Assembly: GCF_000090795.2 (NCBI RefSeq)
Contig: NW_003546439.1
Coordinates: forward strand, 143,290-168,386
DNA from: Amphimedon queenslandica
Lineage: Eukaryota > Porifera > Demospongiae > Haplosclerida > Niphatidae
Direction of reading: 5' to 3'
Length of the DNA stretch: 25,097 nucleotides
A program made the position numbers and the translations under genes. This document shows, one piece after another, positions 10,360 through 20,084 of this stretch (positions are counted from its first letter, which is position 1; the number at the start of each line of letters is the position of its first letter). The notes beneath the pieces are model-generated. The model saw nothing but the letters and a program-made list of their open reading frames with translations. It was not told the origin of the DNA and did no database searches.

Positions 10360-10960
10360 GGAGCGAGCCAAAGCAAGCTATAGATTGTGCACCATGATCT
10401 ATATGCATGAGAAAGCAAAGCCACGGCACATGCAAGTCTAGATGTTATTGCAGTCAAAACTTTTGCTATCACTTCCTTACTTAAAAATCGCTGCAGTGTT
10501 GCAGCAATTAAAGTTACCTTGCTTATAGTTACAAGCAGTCACTGATTTGAAGATTGTACATCTGCTTTGTTAACCTAGTCTTGCTGCTAGATAAGAAAAA
10601 TGACCTGTAGAATAGATCTCATGATACATGCAGCTGAAACAATATTTCTCACTTGCATTCAGCTGATCAGAGTCATTTATGTCAAGAATAAAGATTCTAC
10701 ATTTGCTTTTCTAACCTTCTTGCTGCAGAAATCTTTGAACAGCAGTTTAGCATTATGTTGCTGATCATTTTCTGCAAATAAGCCCAGGTTTGCTGATAGC
10801 TGTCATTTTTTAATTGTGACTGCACCCGCTTTTAATGAAGATTAGGTTATTTAACTGTAATAATAGTTACACGACCCTATTATCATGCCTGTACAGACAA
10901 ACACAAGCTTATCACTTTAGTGGGGCTCGCTCAGGCTTGCCCTAACCAAAAGTATGACTG
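10360..10960. repeat. Possible decayed repeat element with ~140-bp internal duplication
   Basis: AAGATTGTACATCTGCTTTG..CTTGCTGC near 10551-10590 recurs as AAAGATTCTACATTTGCTTT..CTTGCTGC near 10690-10728, about 140 bases later. Flanking text also resembles (GCAGC..., CAGT/CAGAGTCA...). GAGCGAGCC near 10362 appears in reverse complement (GGCTCGCTC) near 10923. These could be ends of a small non-autonomous element, but the terminal match is short. Confidence 0.35.
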
Positions 10961-11099
10961 ATTTCACTGAGTGGTCTGGCTTAGGATTTTGTTAAAACTA
11001 AGTAGCTGCAAAACTATGTTTTGCTGTGACAGCTCTGTACGATTCTTTTTCGCTGTGCGATAAAAAATTTAGTTGATACAGTATTTTATAGTATTTTCT

Positions 11100-11960
11100 C
11101 TGACAAAGTTGGTTACTCCTAGTAATGCTTGTTAGTGTTTGGAGACTACTTTGTCCAATGTGAGTACCTGGGATGTGTGGATTGTCACTGCCAACACTAC
11201 CTTGAGTGGTAGTTGAAGGCGTGAACATTGACCGCCTAAGGAAGACCAATTACAACATATTGGAGTGATTGGTACTGTTCTATCATGCACAGTTGGTCCA
11301 GTGTAATAAACAATTTGTGCCATCACAGCGACTGGTATAATAGCAGGTTTTTCTCTAATGTAGTAAATAGCTACAACTGTTGCCAAAGCTCCATTAACTT
11401 ATAGCACATCAACCCACAAGTTGCTAATTAGCATTACTCTTGCTCCAGCATCACAAATGGTTCCAAGCCACCAGCATTATCAGGTGGAGCTTTGGCTGCA
11501 TTGGCTTCAGTGTGTACTGCCTTGATGGTAGCAATAGGATGACCACACTGACGTAACATAGCAACAATGTGTTCAACAACAGCTTCAACAATAGGGAACA
11601 GTCAAAGAGTGTTTACATATGGATGTTGATGTTTTACTCTAGTTGGTGTTTGCTTCATGAGGTGGCTCCAGTCTTCATTAGTAGTCTCACCATTTGTCAG
11701 GTGAAGGAGGATAACCCTGAATAGACTTTTCTCAGGATCTTGACCAGATAGTCTTATCACCTACAAGCATAAAATAAAACATGTAATTATTATTTAAATG
11801 TAATGTTGATATATGTATAGAAGTATCTCAAGGCAATGACTATTTTTAAATGTAATGATACACAATTAGTTATACCTGTGTCAGTGTAAATGTTCTTTCA
11901 AATGTTGGTTTGCTCTTCTATTCTGGTCTAAGAGGTCAGATCAAGAAATGGTAGTGTATA
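11100..11960 (-). pseudogene. Helitron/PIF1-type helicase, C-terminal part, two exons
   Basis: On the minus strand an upstream exon ends PTFERTFTLTQ at 11876 with donor GTATAACT. A 115-base intron (11761-11875) ends TGCTTGTAG. The next exon continues VIRLSGQDPEKSLFRVILLHL, NEDWSHLMKQTP and HTEANAAKAPPDNAGGLEP. After a frame shift come LISNLWVDV and NGALATVVAIYY; the frame 11386-11132 then reads AVMAQIVYYTGP, TVPITPI, QLPLKVVLAVTIHTSQVLTLDKVV. The last block matches motif V/VI of PIF1-like helicases carried by Helitrons, where IHKSQG is usual; here it reads IHTSQV, so two conserved positions are lost. Walker A and B, the Rep nuclease domain and Helitron ends (CTRR hairpin) were not found. Function in life would be ATP-driven DNA unwinding for rolling-circle transposition. 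Stops and shifts indicate a pseudogene. Confidence 0.82.
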
Positions 11961-11999
11961 ATGGTCGAGTTCTCCGACTCGCCCTGAAATCTTGTACAC

Positions 12000-12120
12000 T
12001 ACACCTTGAAATCATTGAAGAATCTTTAAAATGCATAAAATCTCATGAAAACTCTAAGAAATCCATAAATTAAAAAGAAATCTCTTAAAATCAAAGGTAA
12101 TCTCTAAAATTAGAAAAAAT
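12000..12120. repeat. AAATCTC-type low-complexity repeat
   Basis: The phrase AAATC(T)..TAAAA recurs at least six times at 10-20 base spacing (AAATCATTGAAGAATC, AAATCTCATG, AAATCCATAA, AAATCTCTTAAAATC, AATCTCTAAAAT). It is A-rich and imperfect. The following 12120-12600 holds no gene I can support. Confidence 0.5.
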
Positions 12121-12612
12121 GTCTATATACTTTTGCTTTTTTTGTTTTGTAGTATTAATGTCAAAGTTTATTAGCTATTTTTAATAAGTGTAATCAGAGA
12201 CAATAGTCCCGTTCACCTGTAGTGCTGCTACTGAGTTTGCTACAATTACTGACTTAAAGTTAAGAGGTATAAATCTAAATAGCTTTAATAGTAAATAATA
12301 GGTATGATAGTCTATCTGACACTAATCTTCTGATTCATTTTCAGGTTAGTCTACATATTCTCAGTGGCCAGCTTTGCAGCTGTCAACAAAGATCTATATT
12401 TTATGTGACCGGATATGAGAGAAACAGGTATATGCTCCAAAATTGACAATTAAGATTTTGCTTTTCTTATTTAAGCACAGTTTTTCCATTCTTTTGGTCT
12501 TTATCCCAAGTCATTTGACACATCTTGTGATGATTTATGATTTTTTGCAGAAGTATAAACGGATGTGATTGAGTTTCAGCCATTTTTATTTTTATATCTT
12601 GCGTTACTTACA

Positions 12613-12950
12613 TGGTGAAGACTCGTCAGACTGGAAGATGTGGACGTGGTTTGGGCAGTAGGGCACCTCAAGAGGGAGTCCCACTTTGCTAGAACCTGGT
12701 CGCAGCTATCCTCGTCGTGGTGTGCCTGTTACAGTGTCAATCTCTCTCTATCTGTTTCTGCACCTGTGGTGCAGGATCCTGATCTTTGACAGCTCTTTCT
12801 GATTCTTAAGCTTTAATCTGGCAGAAGGATTGTCAACAGTTAGGTGCAGCCACACCAGCTTGTAACCAGGACCAGTCTGTTCCCCCATTGGCTCCTGTTC
12901 CTGCAGAACCAAACCCCTTGCTTCCCTAGTCAAGCAGGCCTACCTCTCAC
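12613..12950 (+). pseudogene. Possible DIRS-like gag N-terminus
   Basis: After GTTACTTAC an ATG opens with MVKTRQTGRCGRGLGSRAP and then breaks. Other frames continue with Ser/Pro/Ala-rich text (SLSVSAPVVQDPD, SVPPLAPVPAEPNP). Basic beginnings followed by a Pro/Ser/Ala-rich linker are typical of DIRS-type gag proteins, and a DIRS-like gag C-terminus lies at 22700. A reading in which the hAT and gypsy elements were later inserted into the same DIRS copy is possible but not shown; the resemblance is compositional, not motif-based. Confidence 0.3.
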
Positions 12951-14225
12951 AGGAAAACGGAGTGTCACGTTTGTCACAGGGTGGGGCTGGCAGCAAGCAT
13001 ATAGGTGTGACTGAAAATGAGCACCACCCATACTCTTGTATACATGGCTGATGTTGTGTTTACGCTGTTGTAAAGACTTCAACAGAGACAACAATAACAA
13101 AGGTAATTTATTTGCAGAAACGTGCAGAGATGTTTAAGATGTTTAGAGGAAGCATCTTTGTCATTGTCATGGACCCAGATACAGACATATGGGGACTGAT
13201 ACTTGGCTTAGAGAAACTAAATCACTAAAAATAAGTTTTCACCTGTGTGTATCAGTATTTTCAAGACAGAAGAAGCTTTAAGGTAGTGTTTTAACCCTTT
13301 TATGGTCAAAAACGCATTAATGCATCGGATGGTTTGTCACGCTAATGAAGCTACTGATGTTAATGATGTACAGGCAACTGAGGCGGTTAAGGCCAAAACG
13401 AAAATCCACTTTTCATAGCCAGTGGGTAGTACTATGACAACTTCTTGCTTTGAGGAAAGTCTTAATAGAAACAAACTGCTCCTACTTTACTACATAGTGT
13501 AGCTTTCTAGACACTACTTGGAGCTGCCTTTACATGCATATTTAATTTATGATAATGTTCATGGCTGGTATGGGTGTTGTTTTTGTCATTACGAATCATT
13601 ACCTGCTAGCACAGAAATCGCACCCGTCGCTCAAAACTAGTCACCATACTGAACCTGACTCTCAGTTTGGAGAGACAGGCCCCGCACTCCATCTAGCTCT
13701 GCAGCTAGTGTTGTAGGTAAGGTTACTATGGTAGTTTCTGTGGGTAATTAATGTGTGAAGTAGCGGATTTTTATTATTTACAGGTCAATTCAGTTTGTTG
13801 GTATTAAAGGGGGGCGGGTTGTGTAATACATGTAGTTGGGGCATGTCCTGGCAATTTGGTTCTGATTCCTCGCATCTTTACCTTCATTTCTCCTTAATTT
13901 TCATTTTTTTATATTGTTTAATTATCTAAACACGGTATGTGGCTGTCTAAACTTTCTGGTTAACACCTCTTATTTCGTCAATTTAGTTTATTTTGGGAGT
14001 GTTGCCATTGATGTTTGCTAGGGTTTGGAATAAAATGCTACTACGATGTTGCAGGACTTATGTATTTCAGATGGGTGGTATGTCTGTTCTGCATATGACA
14101 TGGACTTTTGCCTGGATTTTTTTATTTTGGTACTTTAGCATGTCTGCTGCTCCTTGTTTCCTTGAGGACACCTCTCAGTTGAGTGTTCTGCCTCCCCAGG
14201 TTCCTTGGCAGCAGTACCTCTCGGA
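12951..14225. other. No recognised gene
   Basis: Frames here are short. A plus-strand frame at 13993-14259 (88 codons, hydrophobic middle FAWIFLFWYFSM) has no recognisable motif and runs into the subterminal repeat array. AT content is mixed and no boundary is clear. It may be the remainder of the element that begins at 12613. Confidence 0.4.
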
Positions 14226-14812
14226 CAAGGGGCAAGCACTTAAGCAATTGTGCTTATAAGCACTTTAAGCATTTTTTTGTAAATACTTGAAGGTGCTTGC
14301 AAGCATTAATCATATTGCAAGCACTTGTGCTTGACTTATACTTAAGCTTTGTTAATGTAATTGCTTTAAAGCACTTTTGAAGCACTTTTCAAGCACTAAT
14401 TAATTTGTCTTTTATCAGTTATTACTAATGTAGCTGTCATGCATGTGTATGACATGTATCATAACACGCATGAGACCTGCTGTCAGTTTAACCTTTAAAG
14501 ATGGCCACGACCACAAAGAAGCTACTAGATTTTATTACTTCAATCTTTTTGACGACTTGAGTGGTGCTTTCAGAGCCTAAGTGCCACAAGTATTGCCACA
14601 AGTAAGCACTTTTAACAGTACTTTAGGTATTGCTTGAAGCACACTTTCAATCACAGCATTAGTGATTGTGCTTGTGCTTAAGCATTTTTGCAAGTGCTTT
14701 TGATGTCCTTGAAGCACATTGATATGGAGCATCTGTGCTTGGCTTTTGCTTAAGCGATTTCCCCAGTGCTATATGATGTGCTTTAAGCATTTTAGAAAGT
14801 GCTTGCCACATG
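14226..14812. repeat. AAGCACTT / AAGTGCTT subterminal repeat array
   Basis: More than twenty units of AAGCA(C)TT and its reverse TGCTT occur in two clusters, 14226-14400 and 14595-14812, with a unit-free centre of about 190 bases. The outer edges match in inverted orientation: CAAGGGGCAAGCACTT at 14226-14241 and, reversed, CATGTGGCAAGCACTT ending at 14812 (14 of 16). Repeated short motifs near the ends are known binding sites of hAT transposases. It could be the 3' end of the adjoining hAT, or a separate MITE inserted right behind the transposase stop. Confidence 0.8.
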
Positions 14813-14849
14813 TCAATACTGAAAAACTATGCATACAAGTACTGACATT

Positions 14850-16697
14850 AATGTATCATAGTCATTTTGAACAGGATCTTTTGTGGTTTTTTATTCAAAG
14901 TGCAGCTTTTTTGTTTCATTAAATTCATACCAACTTTGGAGAATAGTCTTTAAACTGGAGATGAACTGCATGGTACGGACAGAAGTTAAAGAGCGAAGGC
15001 AGAGAATTTCGACTTACTTCGTTGTCTCCAAAATTCAATGGCATTCATTTTGAATCTTGGCTCTGAAAAATTTTTCATTAGTCGCATTTCCAGTCGCAAT
15101 TTCATCTTCTGCATCTGAAATACTTTTAAAATTTATTGCCTTCTTTTTTTGTTGTTGGTTCCTTTGTGACTGGTTGTAGACTTGGTTGGCTACCAGTTTA
15201 GTATGTAGAAGAGTTTTAGTGCTTGTTGTACATCATTGAAAGAAAAAGAAAAAACTTTTTATCTTGCTGATGATGAGTAAACGATACTTTAATGGTAGGA
15301 TGAAGTGCCACAGCTGCTTGAAATAGCTTGGAGTGTAGCAGATAGCCCAATCGTTTTCTAGTGCTTGTCAAAAGAGCCTCACAAAAAGGTTTAATAGCTC
15401 CATTATCACGAGTAGTTTGAAGTAAAAGCTTTTAGAGTGAGTCAATAATAAAAATCACATGGTTAGCTGTTGCGGGACTTTCACATTGCTGTATAGTAGT
15501 GGCCTCAGAAAAGAATTGCAACAAGTAAAAGGATATCTCCTTGAAGTTTATTAATCAGCTATTCATTATAGAAAGCAAATTTTAAGGCTTCTTTTATATA
15601 CTCAAAATGCTTTACTATATGATTGTACAAAGGAAAATAGGAGTTCCACTCTGTGTCAAAAGAAACAGGAAGCTTCATGTTTGAAGCATATGTAAAATTG
15701 CTTGATCTTCAAAAGGTATTGCAATTGCCATTCCTTTTGCAAGGATACTTTGAACTCTTGGGTAGTGTTGCAGTTCCTTGAAACAATCTTGGTGCAACAA
15801 GTGGGCATTACAACCAATCCATCCTTCAATTTTCAATGGGATTGGTTTCCAAAATTGTAGTTCATCATTTTCATTCTTAGTTTCACCTTGATATTCAACT
15901 TTATCATGATCATGATCATCGTGATCATGATCATCGGCTTTATCATGATCATGATCATCGGTCAACTTTATCATGATCATGATCATTGGCTTCATCACAA
16001 GCTGAAACGGATGTCTCATGTTTGCAGTATTATCAGTGACCATTTGAAAGAAGGTAATACCATAATTGTCTCACTGAATTTTAAAGATATTGTTGATGAC
16101 TTCTGATGAATGAGGTGGTTTGACCTCAACAAACTATATAACATGGCTTTTAAGGTTGTTCTCTTGATTGTAATGAACAGTTTTACTTATTAAGCTTTTA
16201 TTATTGCAACCTGTCCAATAGTTAAAAGTTAGTGTTGCCTTTTTCTTAGCAAATTCTGATAAGAGCTTCCTACTTTCTTCTTCATGCAATGACTTCAATT
16301 TCATACCAAAAGCTACCCTCGAAGTACACTCTAACTTTGGTTCCACGTCCCATGAACTGTCTGAACAAATCCTGCTCAACAATGTTAAGTGACAATCGCT
16401 GTCAGCCACACAAATTTTTGCAATGCTGTTTACAATTCTGCCTGGGTTAGGAAATGGCAATTTTGGTTTCTTTGTTAACATACCATCATTACTGAAGGTA
16501 CACTGGCCACGGGGCAAACATGGTAATTGTACCTTTATCTTCTTTTTTGCTCTTCTCTATGATCTACCAGTTTCTTGTGAGCAGTGTCAAGGTGCTGCAA
16601 TAAATTCCCCTTTAAGTAATGGTATCTTTATAATTCTTCTGACATAGCTTACATTTAGCTACACATTTAGATGGTGCGGTTAAGTCTATTATCATGC
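14850..16697 (-). pseudogene. hAT transposase (BED finger, RNase H-like core, dimerisation domain)
   Basis: From the ATG near 16697 (MIIDLTAPSK) the minus strand encodes a BED finger: KCKLCQKNYKDTIT, a stop, then NLLQHLDTAH (16570-16660). The frame 16517-16134 includes LTFNYWTGCNNKSL, the hAT block LT.D.WT with the catalytic Asp read as Asn. About 16043-15675 has VTDNTANM (second Asp region), then a His-Asp tandem repeat, then IGCNAHLLHQDCFKEL (the C..H block of the insertion domain). About 15660-15300 gives FDTEWNSYFPLYNHIVKHFEY, and other frames give remnants of the helical insertion. About 15035-14920 has AFAL.LLSVPCSSSPV.RLFSKVG, the dimerisation signature LSIPASSAPVERLFS. It would excise and insert DNA in the nucleus. 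Several stops and the first-Asp loss make it inactive. Confidence 0.85.
15890..15995. repeat. ATCATG(ATC) minisatellite encoding His-Asp repeats
   Basis: TTTATCATGATCATGATCATCGG-type units repeat about four times with spacing near 24-30 bases and contain many TGATCA palindromes. On the minus strand they encode DDHDHDKADDHDHDDHDHDK in frame within the transposase, between VTDNTANM and the C..H block, where hAT proteins often have an acidic linker. Confidence 0.9.
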
Positions 16698-16825
16698 TGT
16701 TCAAATAATGTGCCAGGACTCGGAGTAGTTGGCTCAGGAGAAGACAATAGGGGGCGGCTATTTTAAAGTGCTTGAGCCAGTTTGTTCATCACATAAAACT
16801 AGTCACACCCAATTAATGAAATATA

Positions 16826-16990
16826 TGTACTGGAGTTAGTTATTATGTATTGTAATAATCATTAATAATTATGATTTTACATAAACATTGATTAAGAGTC
16901 TTCGTATTATTATTCTGGTATTGCTTTCAATCTTATAAAACGCATGTGATCGACTGAATCTTGGTTATTTACTGCAGTGTGAAAACATTA
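16826..16990 (+). repeat. 5' LTR of the gypsy element
   Basis: TGTACTGGAGTTAGTTATT at 16826 recurs at 22578-22597, followed in both by similar AT-rich text through AACATTGATT.AGA. The right edge is set near GTGTGAAAACA (16979-16989). Shortly after it lies TGGTGGCAGAAGTGG (from about 16994), a plausible tRNA primer-binding site because it starts TGG. Length is about 165 bases, short but acceptable for this family. Confidence 0.75.
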
Positions 16991-16993
16991 CGT

Positions 16994-17008
16994 GGTGGCA
17001 GAAGTGGC
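16994..17008 (+). promoter_or_regulatory. Probable primer-binding site
   Basis: TGGTGGCAGAAGTGG follows the 5' LTR by about five bases. Sites beginning TGG pair with the CCA end of a tRNA. The tRNA was not identified. Confidence 0.5.
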
Positions 17009-17020
17009 CAGTAACAGTTC

Positions 17021-17830
17021 TTGCCATTGTTGAGCTTGTTATTCCACTTTCTATGGCTGACTGTGATGGTTACAGCGTCATATCACGTTATTCGTCCCTT
17101 ACCATTTCCATTCAGAGAGCCAGAGGAATGGCCTAAGTGGATTCAAAGGTTCAAACGCTTCAGAGTTGCATCTGGACTTGCTGTAAAGAGTGAAGAGAAA
17201 AATGTGAATGTGCTTAATGCACTCTATCAAGGATGAGGCAATTGAAACTTTTCGATTCAGGAAAGTTCGAAAGTTTTATGTCAAATGAAGAAATGTTATT
17301 TATGAGAGAGTGAAGTTTGATTTCAGGAAACAAGAGGAGGGGGAGACTGTAGCAGCTTTTATTAATGACCTTGTTTTACTGGAGCATAGTGAGTATACAG
17401 CCTTAAAAAATGAAATGATTAGGGGCAGATTAGTCGTCAGATTGCGGGATTCTGAGTTGTCTAAGAGGCTTCAGTATGACTCAAGGCTGAAATTGGATTC
17501 AATTATTACTGAACTTTACATAAATCAGAGTCAGTACAGCAACAGAAGGACATTGAAAAAGATGAGAAGCAACTGCCAGTGGACATAGTAGAGAAGAGAC
17601 AGAAATTTGGTAATTGAAAAAGAAATAGTGCCCCACAGTCCAAGAAATCTCCACAGCAATCGAAGTGTTCTCGTTGTGGGCTCAGCCCAAATCATGAATA
17701 TAAAAGCTCTTCAGCAAGGGACGGTGTCTGTAAACGATGTAATAAACAGGGACACTATCAGAGAGTGTGTAAGTCAGCAAAAGTCTCAGACATACAGAGT
17801 CAGAAAAGGATGATGCAATATTCTTAGGAC
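17021..17830 (+). pseudogene. gag: Ty3/gypsy gag with CCHC zinc knuckle, frameshifted
   Basis: The frame 17021-17236 contains PFPFREPEEWPKWIQRFKRF and RVASGL, the start of the gypsy gag capsid region. After a stop, 17310-17588 continues with KFDFRKQEEGETVAAFINDL, LEHSEYTALKNEMIRGRLVV, and RDSELSKRLQYDS, a well-known gag pattern. At 17655-17780 another register has KCSRCGLSPNHEY and then CKRCNKQGHYQRVC (17729-17770), a perfect C-x2-C-x4-H-x4-C knuckle. Gag would form the particle and bind element RNA in the cytoplasm. At least two frame breaks are present. Protease follows after about 100 bases. Confidence 0.9.
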
Positions 17831-17864
17831 TCGTAACAGAAAATTAAAGTAAAGCTTAAACAGT

Positions 17865-18100
17865 AGAGGCACAAGTGAATGGGAGCTACATATTTTTTTG
17901 CATAGATACTGAAGCTGAAGTGTCTCCAAATGCATACATTGATTGATCGGCAGTCCAGCACTACAACTATTCGTCAAAAAGCTAAAGGGACTCCACGAGA
18001 AAAGTCTAGACCCACTTGATCTTTTTCTAGGTTACTTACAGAAAAGTGATTATTCTGTAAAGCAAGCAATACATGTCGTAAAAGAATAGACTGATGTTAT
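17865..18100 (+). pseudogene. pol: Gypsy protease, N-terminal part
   Basis: AQVNGSYIFFCIDTEAEVS matches the retropepsin active-site block (DTGAEVS, here with Gly replaced by Glu). In a second register the text KKLKGLHEKSLDPLD..GYLQKSDYSVKQAIHVVKE resembles the flap-to-C-terminal part of gypsy proteases. It ends near 18095, where the sequence changes to hAT-like text. The active-site change and frame break imply loss of function. The second half resembles protease text that also appears on the minus strand at 19990-20060; which copy is original is unresolved. Confidence 0.6.
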
Positions 18101-19272
18101 TGAGTTCGTTTCAGACTTAACTAACTACACAAAAAACTCCACAATGATATTTTCATTTTAACTCGAAACTTATACACTTAATTGATGTTCGTCTTCTAGT
18201 TCAGGTAGCAATTGACCATGTCTTACAATGTGATAAGTTTGATGTCTGGAGAAAAGTGGTTATCAAATTTAATCTGTTTTTAAGAATGCTTATTAGTTGC
18301 AGCAAAATTTCAAGGAAGTATTATTAATGATTGGATTACAAGGAGAGTTGAAGAAACCATTTGTAGTTGTTATGGTATTCTTTCTTTGAGTCATCACTTA
18401 CAACATAAAAGAAGTTAGTGTTTGTTGTTGAGCTGCTATGACCGATACATGGGCTTCAGAAGTTACTGGAATCTGGTAAACCACTAATACACAAGTTCTA
18501 TCACATTGTTACAATAATTTTTTTTAATCAGAAATGGTCGCTAATTTTACTCTCTATGAGGAAGATTCTTCCATCATCAATATGCTTCCCATTCCTCTGG
18601 CTCTGTTAATGAAATCTGATTTTAGAGCTTTTGGTTGAGCATTAGCTGACAAATGGCAAGCAGCCTACCTGCGTTATCTCTATTCAACTGTTAGTGGCCC
18701 AAATGACTTGTAAACAGAAGCAATAATACTGGATCCTTTTCTTAAATCTTTGCTACCAAAACTCATTGACAATTATACTCAGCTTTTTGTTGTAGTCACT
18801 GACATATCTAGTACTAAGTAAGAGTTTGCTTTGTGCTTACTAGAGCTTGTATCAGATAGTCCAGACCTAACAGCAATGCACCACTGGAGTAATGTGAAAC
18901 AGCTATACCCACAGCTTTCTGAATCTGCATTGGACTTACTGTCTATTAGTATAGAAATAGAGCATAGCTTCTAAATTAAGAACACTACAGCATCCTACAA
19001 GATCATCTGTGTCTGCTGAAGTTCTTGGAATGGACAAAGCACTTTCCATTAATCAAGACATTCAGGGACACTTAAGAAATTATTAGTTACTGTAAAGTTT
19101 AAATAAATTGTTTGAGTCATTACCTTTTATAAATTTTTTGATAAGCATTTGAACCCGATCTTTTCATTACAATGAGAGTTTAGCCTAACTTAACCACTTG
19201 TGTTAAGTAAAAACATAACCATAAAAAATAAAACCATAATTATTTTTTAAAATCCAAAAACTCTAAGGCCTA
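18100..19272 (+). mobile_element. hAT element inside gypsy, C-terminal half (inverted part)
   Basis: Plus-strand frames encode the end of a hAT transposase. At about 18720-18790 it reads EAIILDPFLKSLLPKL (the LDPRFK block), and at 18875-18960 HHWSNVKQLYPQLSESALDL followed by LSI (the dimerisation domain start). Near 18985-19085 come TLQHPTRSSVSAEVLGMDK and a stop. Only scattered weak frames are seen in 18100-18700. It ends at 19272 in a terminal repeat (19249-19272, AAAATCC..CTAAGGCCTA), followed by ATCATCCA (19273-19280). The other half of this element is at 20085-20467; the two ends point in the same direction, which indicates an inversion. Confidence 0.75.
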
Positions 19273-19280
19273 ATCATCCA
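19249..19280. repeat. hAT end and target-site duplication, copy 1
   Basis: Reverse complement reads TGGATGAT (duplication, 19273-19280) then TAGGCCTTAGAGTTTTT with GGATTTT inside. Its partner is at 20443-20475. Confidence 0.8.
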
Positions 19281-20075
19281 TTATACTCTAATGCCACTGA
19301 GTAACTCAGCAATTCGTTGGAAGTGTTCAGGAGCAGATGTAATGCCATACGGCAATCTGTGAAACTGATAGCTTCCAAAGGGATTAATAACAGTGGAAGG
19401 TACTGCTGACTCAAGTGGTAATGGAATCTGCCAGAAGCCAGAGTTAGCATCTAACTTGGCAAAAATTTCAGTTGTGCCAGTGCTGGCTTTACTGCTGGTA
19501 GTTGATGCCACTTTTTCTGCACATTCTGATTGAGGTGGGTGAGGTAAAAACACAGATACATACTGTACCATTTCTCTTCCAAACAGGAACCACCCAGCAC
19601 AACAATCTGTTTGCTTTTAGATTTAGGAAATCACACGTAATCTGGCAATTCTATCTAATTTGTTCTTCACAGGCTTTAGCAATAGTATTGGCATTCTGCT
19701 TTAAGTTGAGGGAGAGAAGGGTCTTGCTTCTTCATTCTGGCATATTTATAATCGCCCTTGAGTATCCCGAGACATAAAAAAAGATGCAAAAAATTATTAA
19801 TATCATACTCGCCTGATTCATCCACAGAACAATTTCAAGCTTGCATGTCTAACTCATCTATAGCTCTTCAGCCTAGTAACGGTCTATGTAAGTTCAAATG
19901 CAAGATATGACAAAAGCAACTGTTGTACTGTTGCTGGCTTTTAAGACATGTGTCAACCCAAAAAGCTTTTCCTGGTGATTTACAAGAAAGGATAAGTATA
20001 TTGACAGCTGGACAACCGAAAACATGAAGTGGCTTATCAATGATTAAGCAAATCTTTGTGTTGACAATCAAGGAT
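19273..20075 (-). pseudogene. pol: Gypsy protease end and reverse transcriptase blocks 1-4, inverted
   Basis: On the minus strand from 20045 down: DKPLHVFGCPAVNILILSCK and HRPLLG.RAIDELD (the protease C-terminus, LLGRPAI pattern). Then, in shifting registers, LGILKGDYKY (19750-19790), LLKPVKNKLDRI, TDCCAGW, LTHLNQNVQKKWHQLPAV, and in 19281-19571 IFAKLDANSGFWQIPLPLES, NPFGSYQFHRLPYGITSAP and EHFQRIAELLSG. These are RT fingers and the first palm Asp (KLDANSGFWQ). ATGGATGAT (the MDD catalytic motif) sits at 19273-19281, the strand-reversed edge of the hAT insertion. The rest of RT continues on the plus strand at 20468. The orientation opposite to gag, RNase H and integrase shows rearrangement. 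Confidence 0.9.
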
Positions 20076-20084
20076 TTGAGATGT

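Larger units (their letters stand above)
14226..16790 (-). mobile_element. hAT element (decayed), BED-type
   Basis: A transposase pseudogene (about 14850-16697, minus) is flanked on its 3' side by a dense AAGCACTT-type array (14226-14812) and on its 5' side by one copy of the same motif, AAAGTGCTTGAG near 16765-16778. The outer left edge reads CAAGGGGCAAGCACTT; the right edge reversed reads GGCTCAAGCACTTTAA, a partial match. A clear 8-bp target duplication was not found, so the ends are approximate. Total size of about 2.5 kb suits a hAT element. It abuts the gypsy 5' LTR at 16826. Confidence 0.6.

Noticed and set aside
14226-14812. CRISPR or regulatory operator array
   Set aside because: Motifs occur in both orientations at irregular spacing, next to a hAT transposase; a subterminal array explains it better.
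15890-15995. CRISPR-like array
   Set aside because: Units are short, contiguous and palindromic without unique spacers, in eukaryotic DNA; it is a minisatellite.
15888-16106. Plus-strand frame rich in Ile/Met through the minisatellite
   Set aside because: Translation of the TGATCA repeat on the wrong strand; the transposase is on minus.
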